A stretch of DNA of 64,000 bases, taken from NCBI GenBank assembly GCA_958295495.1, contig OY282352.1, positions 4,156,548 to 4,220,547 of the forward strand, in the 5' to 3' direction. Source of the stretch: an uncultured Latescibacterota bacterium. Its GTDB lineage: Bacteria > Latescibacterota > UBA2968 > UBA8231. The translations under genes and the position numbers were made by a program. Numbering within the stretch: the stretch's first letter is position 1; each line of letters starts with the position of its first letter. Of this stretch, positions 51,966 to 61,155 are shown piece after piece. The notes beneath the pieces were generated by a model that worked only from the letters and a program-made list of their open reading frames with translations, was not told where the DNA came from and searched no databases.

Positions 51966-54956
51966 ATGACCACCGACACCACCGAACGCGGCCTAGAGCA
52001 GCGCATCTGCGCGATGTTGACCCACCGAGCCGACGCACCGGACGCCGCTGATGTGCGGGAACGCCCGGCCACCTATGAAGCCGGCTGGCTCAACGGGCAC
52101 TCCGACGACTACGACCGCGAGCACTGCATAGACTTGGCTCAGTTGACCGCCTTCCTCAAGACCACGCAACCGCACCTCGTCGCCGCGCTGTCTTTGGACG
52201 CGGACAGCCCGGTGCGCCGCAAGTTCCTCGCCCGCCTGAAAAACGAAGTCGGCAAGCGCGGCATCGTCGAAGTCCTCCGCAACGGCGTCAATCACGGGCC
52301 GCACACCATCGCGCTCTTGTACGGCACCCCCTCGCCGGGCAACCCGCAGGCGGCAGCCCTCTACGAGCAGAACCGCTTTTCAGTAACGCGCCAGTTGCCG
52401 TACAGCAACGCCAACACGCGGCTGACCCTCGACCTCGCGCTGTTCATCAACGGCCTGCCAGTGGCGACCTTTGAGTTGAAAAACAGCCTCACCAAACAGA
52501 CCGCCGCCGATGCGGTCGAGCAGTACAAACGCGACCGCGACCCGAAAGAGGAGCTCTTCCGCCTCGGCCGCTGCATGGTCCACTTCGCCGTAGATGACCT
52601 CGAGGTGCTGTTCTGCACCCACCTCAGCGGCAAGGCGTCGTGGTTCCTGCCGTTCAACAAGGGCTGGAACGACGGCGCAGGCAACCCGCCCAACCCCAAC
52701 GGCATCAAGACCGATTACTTGTGGCGCGACGTGCTGACCCGGCGGAGCCTGACCGACATTGTGGAAAACTACGCCCTGCTGATAGAATCCACCGACCCCG
52801 AGACCGGGCGCAAGACCAAGACGCAAATCTGGCCGCGCTATCACCAGTTGGACGTGGTTCGGAAACTGTTGACCGCTGCCGAGCACGGCGTTGGGCAACG
52901 CTATCTCATCCAGCACTCGGCCGGCAGCGGCAAGTCCAACTCCATCGCGTGGTTGGCGCACCGGCTCATCGGCTTGGAAAAGGGCGGCAGGCTGGTCTTT
53001 GACTCCATTATCGTCGTAACCGACCGCCTCATCTTGGACCGGCAGATCAACGACACCATCCGGCAGTTCGCGCAAGTGGGGGCGACCGTAGGCCACGCCG
53101 AAAATGCCGGCGACTTGCGCCGCTTTATCGGCGCGGGCAAGAAAATCATCATCTCCACCGTGCAAAAGTTCCCGTTCATCTTGGACGAAATCGACAAAGA
53201 CCATCAAAGCCGCCGCTTTGCCATCCTCATCGACGAAGCCCACTCCAGCCAAGGCGGGCGCACGGCCTCGGCCATGGCCCGCGTCTTGGGCGACCACGCC
53301 GCGGCTGCGGACGATACGTTTGAGGATCAAATCAACCGCATCATCGAACAGCGGCGTCTGCTGGCCAACGCCTGTTATTTTGCCTTCACTGCCACGCCCA
53401 AGAACAAGACGCTGGAGTTGTTCGGCACGCCCGATCCGCAGCCCGACGGCGCGATCCAGCATCGGCCCTTCCACAGCTATGCGATGAAACAGGCCATCCA
53501 AGAGGGGTTCATCTTGGATGTGCTCGGCCACTACACGCCGGTAACGAGCTACTACCGCCTCGCCAAGACCACAGCCGACGACCCGGAGTTCGACGCCAAC
53601 AAGGCGCGCAAAAAGCTCATCCGCTATGTGGAAACCCACAGCCGGGCCATCCGCCTCAAAGCCGAGATCATCGTCGATCACTTCCACGAGCAGGTGCTGG
53701 CCCCGCGCAAAATCGGCGGCCAAGCGCGGGCCATGGTCGTCACCGGCGGCATCGATATGGCGATAGCCTACTATCGCGCCATCCGCGACTATCTCGCCGA
53801 GCGCGACAGCCCGCACAAGGCCATCGTGGCCTTTTCCGGCGAGGTCGAATACGGCGGCGAGCGGGTGAGCGAAGCGCGGTTGAACGGGTTTCCGTCGTCG
53901 CACATTGCCCGCAAAATTCAGCAAAACCCCTATCGGTTTCTCGTCTGTGCGGACAAGTTCCAGACCGGCTACGACGAGCCGCTGCTGCACACCATGTACG
54001 TCGATAAGGTCTTGTCCGGCATCCGGGCGGTGCAGACCCTTTCGCGTCTCAACCGCGCCCACCCGGCCAAGCGCGATACGTTTGTGCTCGATTTCCACAA
54101 CGCCGCCGCCGCCATAAAAGACGCCTTTGCCGCGTACTACCGCACCACCATCTTGGCGGACGAGACCGACCCGGACAAACTGCACGACCTCAAGGCCGCG
54201 CTAGACGACCCGCAGATCTATTCCGAGGCGCAAGTCCACGCGCTGGTGGCGGCGTATTTGAACGGCGACGACCGCGCCGCCCTCGACCCCATCTTGGACG
54301 AATGCGTGAACATCTATCGCCGCGACCTCGACGAAGACGGGCAGGTTGATTTTAAGGGCCATGCCAAAGTCTTTACCCGCGCATACAACTTCCTGTCGCA
54401 GGTGCTGCCATACGAGAATGCCGCTTGGGAAAAGCTGTCCATTTTTCTGACCTTGCTCATTCCCAAGCTGCCGACGCCCGCGGCCGAGGACATGTCGCTG
54501 GGCATTGAAAATGCCATCGACATGGACAGCTATCGCGCCGAAAAACAGGCGACCATGCACATCCTGCTGCCCGACGAGGACGCCGAAATCGAGCCGGTGC
54601 CAGCGAGCGGTGGCGGGTCCCAACCCGAGCCTGCAATGGACCGGCTCTCCAACATTTTGCGGGAATTTAACGACCTGTTCGGCGACATTCCGTGGACCAG
54701 TGCGGATCGCATCCGCCGGATGATCACCGAGGATGTGCCGCAACTGGTCGAGGCCGACCATGCCTATTGCAACGCCCGGCAACACGCGGACGAGCAGAAC
54801 ACTCGCATTGAGCACGACCGGGCTTTGGAGAAAGCGATCACCGCCCTGCTCGCCGACGATGCCGAACTCTACAAGCAATACTCGGACAACGCAGCCTTCA
54901 AACGCTGGCTGGCCAATAGCGTGTTTGAACTGACCCTACCGCTAGCAACCACCTAA
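51966..54956 (+). CDS. hsdR: Type I restriction endonuclease, HsdR subunit
   Basis: A 996-residue motor-nuclease subunit. The N-terminal PD-(D/E)xK nuclease has LALFINGLPVATFELKNSL with the E-x-K pair. The superfamily 2 translocase has Walker A HSAGSGKSNSIAWLAH (about residue 318), DEAH-type motif II LIDEAHSSQGG (about 421), and motif VI QTLSRLNRAHPAKR. A C-terminal helical domain would bind HsdM. ATG 51966 (MTTDTTERGLE) matches the family start; the frame extends 8 codons further. It is complete and shows no damage. It is followed 11 nt later by hsdM. Without a working HsdM or HsdS here, it could not restrict unless supplied in trans. Confidence 0.93.
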   Translation: MTTDTTERGLEQRICAMLTHRADAPDAADVRERPATYEAGWLNGHSDDYDREHCIDLAQLTAFLKTTQPHLVAALSLDADSPVRRKFLARLKNEVGKRGIVEVLRNGVNHGPHTIALLYGTPSPGNPQAAALYEQNRFSVTRQLPYSNANTRLTLDLALFINGLPVATFELKNSLTKQTAADAVEQYKRDRDPKEELFRLGRCMVHFAVDDLEVLFCTHLSGKASWFLPFNKGWNDGAGNPPNPNGIKTDYLWRDVLTRRSLTDIVENYALLIESTDPETGRKTKTQIWPRYHQLDVVRKLLTAAEHGVGQRYLIQHSAGSGKSNSIAWLAHRLIGLEKGGRLVFDSIIVVTDRLILDRQINDTIRQFAQVGATVGHAENAGDLRRFIGAGKKIIISTVQKFPFILDEIDKDHQSRRFAILIDEAHSSQGGRTASAMARVLGDHAAAADDTFEDQINRIIEQRRLLANACYFAFTATPKNKTLELFGTPDPQPDGAIQHRPFHSYAMKQAIQEGFILDVLGHYTPVTSYYRLAKTTADDPEFDANKARKKLIRYVETHSRAIRLKAEIIVDHFHEQVLAPRKIGGQARAMVVTGGIDMAIAYYRAIRDYLAERDSPHKAIVAFSGEVEYGGERVSEARLNGFPSSHIARKIQQNPYRFLVCADKFQTGYDEPLLHTMYVDKVLSGIRAVQTLSRLNRAHPAKRDTFVLDFHNAAAAIKDAFAAYYRTTILADETDPDKLHDLKAALDDPQIYSEAQVHALVAAYLNGDDRAALDPILDECVNIYRRDLDEDGQVDFKGHAKVFTRAYNFLSQVLPYENAAWEKLSIFLTLLIPKLPTPAAEDMSLGIENAIDMDSYRAEKQATMHILLPDEDAEIEPVPASGGGSQPEPAMDRLSNILREFNDLFGDIPWTSADRIRRMITEDVPQLVEADHAYCNARQHADEQNTRIEHDRALEKAITALLADDAELYKQYSDNAAFKRWLANSVFELTLPLATT

Positions 54957-54967
54957 GGACGACCTCC

Positions 54968-57167
54968 ATGCAAGACAGCCAACTCAGCCGCATCCCAAAC
55001 TTTATCTGGGGCATTGCCGACGATGTGTTGCGCGACCTCTATGTGCGCGGCAAGTACCGCGACATCATTTTGCCCATGACGGTGATTCGGCGGCTGGACG
55101 CGGTGCTCGAGCCGACCAAGCGAGCCGTTCTCGCCATGCAGACCCGGCTCAACGACCAAGGCATTGTCGAACAGGAAGCGGCCCTCAAGCAGGCCGCTGG
55201 GCATGCTTTTTACAATGCCTCCCGCTTCACTTTGCGCGACCTCCGCGCCCGCGCCAACCGGCAGCAACTCCGCGCCGACTTTGAGACCTACTTGGACGGG
55301 TTTTCGTCCAATGTGCAGGACATTTTGCAGAACTTCGAGTTTCGCAATCAGATTCCGCGGTTGTCCGACGCCGACGTGCTCGGCGCACTCCTCGAGAAAT
55401 TCCTGTCGCCGGAAATCAACCTCAGCCCCTACCCGGTCGAGAACGGCTCGCTCCGGCATCCCGGCTTGGACAACCACGCCATGGGCACCATCTTCGAGGA
55501 ACTGGTGCGGCGGTTCAACGAGGAGAACAACGAGGAAGCCGGCGAACACTGGACCCCGCGCGACGCGGTCAAGCTGATGGCCAATCTCATCTTCTTGCCG
55601 GTGGCCGACGCCATTGAGTCGAGCACCTACCTGCTCTACGATGGTGCGCTCGGCACCGGCGGCATGTTGACCGTGGCCGAGGAAACCCTGCAGGAACTCG
55701 CCCGAGCACGCGGCAAGAACGTATCCACGCATCTGTACGGCCAAGAGATCAACGCCGAGACCTACGCGATTTGCAAGGCCGACTTGCTACTCAAGGGCGA
55801 GGGCAGCGCGGCGGACAACATTGTCGGCGGGCCGGAACACTCGACCCTCGCCAACGACGCTTTCCCGGCCCGCAAGTTCGATTTTATGCTCAGCAATCCG
55901 CCCTACGGCAAGAGCTGGAAGCAAGACCTCGACCGCTTGGGCGGCAAGCGCGGCGTGGTTGACCCGCGTTTCATCATCGCGCACGCCGGCGATCCGGCGT
56001 ATTCCCTGCTCACCCGCTCCAGCGACGGGCAGATGCTGTTCCTCGCCAACATGCTGAGCAAGATGAAGCGCGATACCGCGCTCGGCAGCCGCATTGCCGA
56101 GGTACACAACGGCAGTTCCCTGTTCACCGGCGACGCCGGACAGGGCGAGAGCAACATTCGCCGCTGGATCATCGAAAACGACTATTTGGAGGCCATTGTC
56201 GCCCTGCCGCTCAACATGTTCTACAACACCGGCATCGCCACCTATATCTGGGTGCTGACCAACCGCAAGCCCGCGCATCGGCAGGGCAAGGTGCAGCTCA
56301 TCGACGCCACCGAGTGGTTCAGTCCGTTGCGTAAGAATCTCGGCAATAAGAACTGCGCCTTGTCCGAGGACGACATCCGCCGCGTCTGCGATGCGTTTCT
56401 CGCCTTTGAGGAAAGCGGTCACTCGAAAATTTTTCCCAATCGGGCCTTTGGCTACTCTCGCGTAACGGTTGAGCGGCCTCTGCGGCTTGCCGTCGAGCTG
56501 TCGCCGGAGCATCTCGAGCGGTTTCGCGCTGCCTGTGCGGAAGTCTCGCGTAACGGTTGAGCGGCCTCTGCGGCTTGCCGTCGAGCTGTCGCCGGAGCAT
56601 CTCGAGCGGTTTCGCGCTGCCTGTGCGGAAGTGGGCGAAGAACCGCTCGCCGAGGGCGTTGAGCGAGTAGCGGCCACCCTCGGCGACGGGCCGCACCGCG
56701 ACTTCAACCGGTTTGCAGATGCCGTCGGTCGCGGCATCAACCTGACGGCCAAGCGAAAGAAACTGCTGCAAACGGTGCTGGCGTTCCGCGACCAAGCCGC
56801 CGAGCCGGTCGTCAAAAAGACCCACCGGCCGGGCAAGACGGAGCCGGATCCTCTTCGCGGCTTGGTCGAACGGTCGGGATGCGTGGTCGAATACGAGCCG
56901 GATGGCGAGTTGCGCGATAGCGAACAGGTGCCGTTGCTGGCCGAGGGCGGCGTTGAGGGCTTCCTGCGCCGCGAGGTGCTGCCCTACGCGCCGGACGCTT
57001 GGTACGACCCGGCGAGCGTCAAGGTCGGCTACGAGATTAGCTTCACCCGGCATTTTTACAAGCCGCAACCGCTGCGCTCCCTAAGCGAAATCCGCGCCGA
57101 CATCATGGCGTTGGAGCGCGAGAATGAAGCGGTGCTCGCAGAGGTCGTCGGGGCCGATAGCAAATGA
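54968..57167 (+). pseudogene. hsdM: Type I methyltransferase hsdM, frame broken by an 88-bp tandem duplication
   Basis: The first frame (54968-56560, 530 residues) holds the N-terminal helical domain and the adenine-N6 methylase: EHWTPRDAVKLMANLI, TGGMLTVAEE, and catalytic NPPYGKSW (about residue 309). At 56456-56631 an exact 88-bp unit occurs twice. 88 is not divisible by 3, so translation shifts and stops at 56560, after ...CAEVSRNG. The correct continuation (from VGEEPLAEGVERVAATLGDG to GADSK) runs to stop 57167. Removing one repeat copy restores one frame of exactly 703 codons. The 530-residue product keeps the catalytic motif but loses the C-terminal HsdS-contact region. The stop overlaps the hsdS stub by 4 nt. 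Confidence 0.9.
56456..56631 (+). repeat. 88-bp perfect tandem duplication in hsdM
   Basis: Unit 1 is 56456-56543, unit 2 is 56544-56631; both begin tctcgcgtaacggttgagcg and end gctgcctgtgcggaag. I found no mismatch between them. No flanking microsatellite is present; the unit itself is the only repeat. The length makes precise loss or gain by recombination plausible. Confidence 0.93.
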
Positions 57168-57232
57168 CCGCCGATCTGAAACCCTACCCTGCCTACAAGC
57201 TATCCGGCGTTGAGTGGCTCGGCGTCCATTGA
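57164..57232 (+). pseudogene. hsdS 5' stub
   Basis: ATG 57164 overlaps the hsdM stop (ATGA), the usual hsdM-hsdS coupling. It encodes the typical HsdS start MTADLKPYPAYKLSGVEWLG, then VH and a stop at 57230-57232. All target-recognition domains are missing. The following 80 nt hold a piece of herA-like sequence and then the first AAA-nuclease gene. A similar, diverged stub lies at 61156. Confidence 0.85.
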
Positions 57233-57265
57233 GCATCGCCCGCGAGATCACGGGCAAACGGCACG

Positions 57266-57314
57266 ATCTTGCTCCGTCGCTGGGTTAATTCGCTGGAGCC
57301 TTGAGCAATCTACC
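57266..57314 (+). repeat. 49-bp fragment identical (one mismatch) to herA
   Basis: 57266-57314 matches 63297-63345, the stretch of herA that follows the P-loop lysine (encoding S-C-S-V-A-G-L-I-R-W-S-L-E-Q-S-T), with one difference (t for c at 57286). It is followed directly by the ttgaacgggagac upstream region of the first AAA-nuclease gene, so the junction is at about 57315. Confidence 0.9.
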
Positions 57315-57334
57315 TTGAACGGGAGACTTAAACC

Positions 57335-58906
57335 ATGCGTTTTTTTACTACAGCCGGCCCCATCAAGCCGGCAAGGCACTACTGCATCCCGCCGCTGGAA
57401 CGCTTGGACCTAGACGCAGTACTCGCCCTCATTCGGGACGAGAAGTATTTCGTCCTGCACGCGCCCCGGCAGACGGGCAAGACTTCGACCTTGCTGGCCT
57501 TGCGCGATTTGCTCAACGCCGAGGGCATCTACCGTTGCGTATATGTCAATGTCGAAAGTGGGCAAGCCGCCCGCGAAGATGTGGAACAAGTGACGCGCAC
57601 TATTTTGGCCGGGTTGGCGTCTCGGGCGCGTTCAATAGGCGACGAATTTCTGGACGAGGTTTGGCTCGACATCTCGACCAAGTACGGTCCGTACGCTGCC
57701 TTGGGCGAGGCGTTGACGCGCTGGGCCGAGGCAACTCCGAAGCCGCTGGTGCTACTCATCGACGAGATAGACGCGCTGATCGGCGACTCACTCCTGTCCG
57801 TGTTGCGGCAGTTGCGGGCTGGCTATGACCTGCGTCCAGAGGGTTTTCCGCAAAGCGTGGTGCTATGCGGCGTGCGCGATGTGCGCGATTACCGCATCCA
57901 TTCCAGTTCGGCCAATGCCATCATTGCCGGGGGCAGTCCATTTAACATCAAAGCGCAATCGTTGCGCTTAGGAGATTTTTCGCAGGAGGAGGTTCAAGCC
58001 CTGCTCGGCCAACACACTGAGGAAACGGGGCAGGTGTTCACGCCAGACGCGCAGGAGATGATCTGGACGCAGACCCAAGGTCAGCCGTGGCTGGTCAATG
58101 CCTTGGCGGACCAAGCCTGCTTCCGCCCTGGGGCCGCTAATCGGCGCGATCCGGTCGCCGCTGTGGCCATCATTGAGGCGAAAGAGCACCTCATCCTGCG
58201 GCGCGAAACGCACCTAGAACAGTTGACCGACAAGCTCAAAGAGGAGCGCGTGCGGCGCATCGTGGAGCCGCTGTTGAGCGGGGCCGAGGAACGCCACTTC
58301 ACGGATCGGGATTTGGAATATGTGCGCGATCTGGGTCTCGTGGCTCAGGATCGCCCCCTCCGCATCGCCAATCCGATCTACGCCGAGGTCATCCCCCGCG
58401 AACTGACTTGGGTGATCCAAGAGGAATTCGATCAGGACACGGCTTGGTACGTCCATGCCGATGGCAGCTTGGATGTGATCAAACTCCTGACCGCGTTCCA
58501 GACCTTCTTCCGCGAACACTCAGAGCATTGGGTGAAGCGATTCGAGTATCAAGAGGCCGGTCCGCAGTTGCTGTTGCAGGCGTTTTTGCAGCGGATCGTC
58601 AACAGCGGCGGGCGCATCGAGCGCGAGTATGGCTTGGGTCGGAAACGCACCGATCTGCTCATCGTCTGGCCGCAGGCCGAGCGGACGCGCAAGTTCGTGA
58701 TTGAGTGCAAAATTCTCCACAAGAGCCTGGATCAGACTATCGCCGAGGGGTTGGATCAGACCGCTGAGTATATGGATCGCTGCGATGCAGAAGCGGGTCA
58801 TTTGGTGATTTTCGACCGGCGCGAAGGTCGGCGTTGGGAGGACAAGGTGTTTCGGGAGCGCCGGGCATCGGACAGTGGAGCGGAGATCGACATCTGGGGC
58901 TTATGA
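57335..58906 (+). CDS. AAA ATPase with C-terminal PD-(D/E)xK nuclease domain, copy 1
   Basis: 523 residues. The N-terminal ATPase (AAA_14/AAA_35-like) has Walker A APRQTGKTST (about 43-52) and Walker B LVLLIDEIDAL (about 135-145), then a sensor-like VVLCGVRDVRDY. A winged-helix region follows at about 280-360. A C-terminal restriction-like nuclease core has KRTDLLIVW (Asp) and KFVIECKIL (E-x-K). It likely cuts or binds nucleic acid when triggered; the target is unknown. Start ATG 57335 is preceded by GGGAG. It sits where hsdS should be, in the type I locus. Between Walker A and Walker B it differs sharply from copy 2. Confidence 0.85.
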   Translation: MRFFTTAGPIKPARHYCIPPLERLDLDAVLALIRDEKYFVLHAPRQTGKTSTLLALRDLLNAEGIYRCVYVNVESGQAAREDVEQVTRTILAGLASRARSIGDEFLDEVWLDISTKYGPYAALGEALTRWAEATPKPLVLLIDEIDALIGDSLLSVLRQLRAGYDLRPEGFPQSVVLCGVRDVRDYRIHSSSANAIIAGGSPFNIKAQSLRLGDFSQEEVQALLGQHTEETGQVFTPDAQEMIWTQTQGQPWLVNALADQACFRPGAANRRDPVAAVAIIEAKEHLILRRETHLEQLTDKLKEERVRRIVEPLLSGAEERHFTDRDLEYVRDLGLVAQDRPLRIANPIYAEVIPRELTWVIQEEFDQDTAWYVHADGSLDVIKLLTAFQTFFREHSEHWVKRFEYQEAGPQLLLQAFLQRIVNSGGRIEREYGLGRKRTDLLIVWPQAERTRKFVIECKILHKSLDQTIAEGLDQTAEYMDRCDAEAGHLVIFDRREGRRWEDKVFRERRASDSGAEIDIWGL

Positions 58907-59027
58907 GGAAAGCGGCGGTGGAGAGACTGGGTACGCACGGACGGGGTTGGGTAAGACAGGGCACGCACGGGAGCATGGGCGGAGGGGCGGATGAGCGGAA
59001 CAGACCATTGAACGGGAGACTTAAACC

Positions 59028-60602
59028 ATGCGCTTTTTCACCACCGCCGGCCCCATCAAGCCGGCAAGGCACTACTGCATCCCGCCGCTGGAACGCTTGG
59101 ACCTAGACGCAGTACTCGCCCTCATTCGGGACGAGAAGTATTTCGTCCTGCACGCGCCCCGACAGACGGGCAAGACTTCGACCTTGCTGGCCTTGCGCGA
59201 TTTGCTCAACGCCGAGGGCATCTACCGTTGCGTGTACGTCAATGTCGAGGGTGGGCAAGCTATGCGCGAAGATGTGGAACAAGTCATGCGTACTATTCTG
59301 GCGACATTGGCACTCCGAGCGAGTTTGACACTGGACGACGAATTTTTGAACCAAGTCTGGTCCGGTGTTCTCGCCGAGGTCGGACCTGGGGCTGCTCTAC
59401 ATACGGCGTTGACGCGCTGGGCCGCGGCGGATACGAAACCTTTGGTGCTACTCATCGACGAGATAGACGCGCTGATCGGCGACTCGCTCCTGTCCGTGTT
59501 GCGGCAGTTGCGGGCTGGCTATGACCTGCGTCCAGAGGGTTTTCCGCAAAGCGTGGTGCTATGCGGTGTGCGCGATGTGCGCGATTACCGCATCCATTCC
59601 AGTTCGGCCAATGCCATCATTGCCGGGGGCAGTCCATTTAACATCAAAGCGCAATCGTTGCGCTTAGGAGATTTTTCGCAGGAGGAGGTTCAAGCCCTGC
59701 TCGGCCAACACACTGAGGAAACGGGGCAGGTGTTCACGCCAGACGCGCAGGAGATGATCTGGACGCAGACCCAAGGCCAGCCGTGGCTGGTCAATGCCTT
59801 GGCGGACCAAGCCTGCTTTCGCCCTGGGGCCGCTAATCGGCGCGATCCGGTCGCCGCTGTGGCCATCATCGAGGCCAAAGAGCACCTCATCCTGCGGCGC
59901 GAAACGCACCTAGAACAGTTGACCGACAAGCTCAAAGAGGAACGCGTGCGGCGCATCGTGGAGCCGCTGTTGAGCGGGGCCGAGGAACGCCACTTCACGG
60001 GTCGGGATTTGGAATATGTGCGCGATCTGGGTCTCGTGGCTCAGGATCGCCCCCTCCGCATCGCCAATCCGATCTACGCCGAGGTCATCCCCCGCGAACT
60101 GACTTGGGTGATCCAAGAGGAATTCGATCAGGACACGGCCTGGTACGTCCATGCCGATGGCAGCTTGGACGTGATCAAACTCCTGACCGCGTTTCAGACC
60201 TTCTTCCGCGAACACTCAGAGCATTGGGTGAAGCGATTCGAGTATCAAGAGGCCGGTCCGCAGTTGCTGTTGCAGGCGTTTTTGCAGCGGATCGTCAACA
60301 GCGGCGGGCGCATCGAGCGCGAGTATGGCTTGGGTCGGAAACGCACCGATCTGCTCATCGTCTGGCCGCAGGCCGAGCGGACGCGCAAGTTCGTGATTGA
60401 GTGCAAAATTCTCCACAAGAGCCTGGATCAGACTATCGCCGAGGGGTTGGATCAGACCGCCGAGTATATGGATCGCTGCGATGCAGAAGCGGGTCATTTG
60501 GTGATTTTCGACCGGCGCGAAGGTCGGCGTTGGGAGGACAAGGTGTTTCGGGAGCGCCGGGCATCGGACAGTGGAGCGGAGATCGACATCTGGGGCTTAT
60601 GA
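59028..60602 (+). CDS. AAA ATPase with C-terminal PD-(D/E)xK nuclease domain, copy 2
   Basis: 524 residues, same architecture as copy 1: Walker A APRQTGKTST, Walker B LLIDEIDAL, nuclease D...E-x-K. Outside residues 75-136 I count one amino-acid difference (TDRD in copy 1, TGRD here). Within that block there are about 24 substitutions and a one-residue insertion. Both copies appear intact. The stop overlaps the ATG of the truncated TIR gene by 3 nt, an arrangement not present after copy 1, where the corresponding ATG opens onto no recognised gene. Confidence 0.85.
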   Translation: MRFFTTAGPIKPARHYCIPPLERLDLDAVLALIRDEKYFVLHAPRQTGKTSTLLALRDLLNAEGIYRCVYVNVEGGQAMREDVEQVMRTILATLALRASLTLDDEFLNQVWSGVLAEVGPGAALHTALTRWAAADTKPLVLLIDEIDALIGDSLLSVLRQLRAGYDLRPEGFPQSVVLCGVRDVRDYRIHSSSANAIIAGGSPFNIKAQSLRLGDFSQEEVQALLGQHTEETGQVFTPDAQEMIWTQTQGQPWLVNALADQACFRPGAANRRDPVAAVAIIEAKEHLILRRETHLEQLTDKLKEERVRRIVEPLLSGAEERHFTGRDLEYVRDLGLVAQDRPLRIANPIYAEVIPRELTWVIQEEFDQDTAWYVHADGSLDVIKLLTAFQTFFREHSEHWVKRFEYQEAGPQLLLQAFLQRIVNSGGRIEREYGLGRKRTDLLIVWPQAERTRKFVIECKILHKSLDQTIAEGLDQTAEYMDRCDAEAGHLVIFDRREGRRWEDKVFRERRASDSGAEIDIWGL

Positions 60603-61102
60603 GGAAGTTTGTCACAGTGATGAAAGACGATATTGTAGATAAATCGGTCGAAGATGGAGACATAGATGACTGCAATCTCAAAGTCGAAACGATTCGTCAG
60701 AAGATCCGTGACGACTTCATTGCCGACGCAACTGTAACGGTTGTGTTGATCGGCCCCTGCACTTGGCAACGGAAGCATGTGGATTGGGAGATCGGTTCCA
60801 GTTTGAGGGACACGGCTAAGAATCCCCGCTGCAGTTTGTTGGGGATTCTGTTGCCCAATCACCCGGATTTTGGGAAGCGGACATATACCCCTCGTCTGAC
60901 ACCGCCGAGATTGGCGGATAACTGCCGAGGCGATGACCCCTACGCCTGCATTTACAATTGGCCCGGCTAGCAGGCGACGGATCGGATTCGCCAATGGATT
61001 CACAAGGCATTCCAAAGAAGAGATGGAACGCCGCCGAATAACAACCGGGTTCAGTTTGGAAACAACAGGAGCGGTGATTGTTCAGCGGGCTGGGTGGACT
61101 AG
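60599..61102 (+). pseudogene. TIR-like (ThsB/DUF1863-type) gene, truncated, with in-frame amber
   Basis: From ATG 60599 the frame encodes the second half of a ThsB-type TIR-like domain: ETIRQKIRDDF, VTVVLIGPCTWQRKHVDWEI (TIR beta-strand and helix with conserved W/D), then LLGILLPNHPDFGK, TPPRLADN and CIYNWP. A TAG at 60968-60970 interrupts. The same frame continues with RIRQWIHKAFQRRDG and NNRSGDCSAGWVD to a stop at 61100-61102, as in full-length relatives. The first 40-60 residues, including the usual N-terminal strand, are missing at the junction with the AAA-nuclease gene. Full-length relatives are TIR proteins of Thoeris-like defence. Confidence 0.78.
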
Positions 61103-61155
61103 ATCCGCGTGTGGGCGTTGGGCAATAAATCATTGTTGTGACTTGGGATAGTCGA

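Larger units (their letters stand above)
57315..60612 (+). repeat. Tandem duplication of the AAA-nuclease gene with leader
   Basis: Copy 1 is 57315-58912 and copy 2 is 59008-60606 or so. Both begin ttgaacgggagacttaaacc before the ATG and end gggcttatgaggaa. They are almost identical at nucleotide level, apart from 57556-57740 versus 59249-59436. The 95 nt between the copies is GC-rich, without a gene. Confidence 0.9.

Noticed and set aside
52380..54185. Long open frame (about 600 codons) antisense to hsdR
   Set aside because: It mirrors the codon structure of hsdR on the other strand; its translation has no recognisable domain and hsdR is fully convincing.
57210..57413. 67-codon frame across the junction before the first AAA-nuclease gene
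   Set aside because: It is the herA fragment read into an out-of-frame AAA gene start, not a gene.
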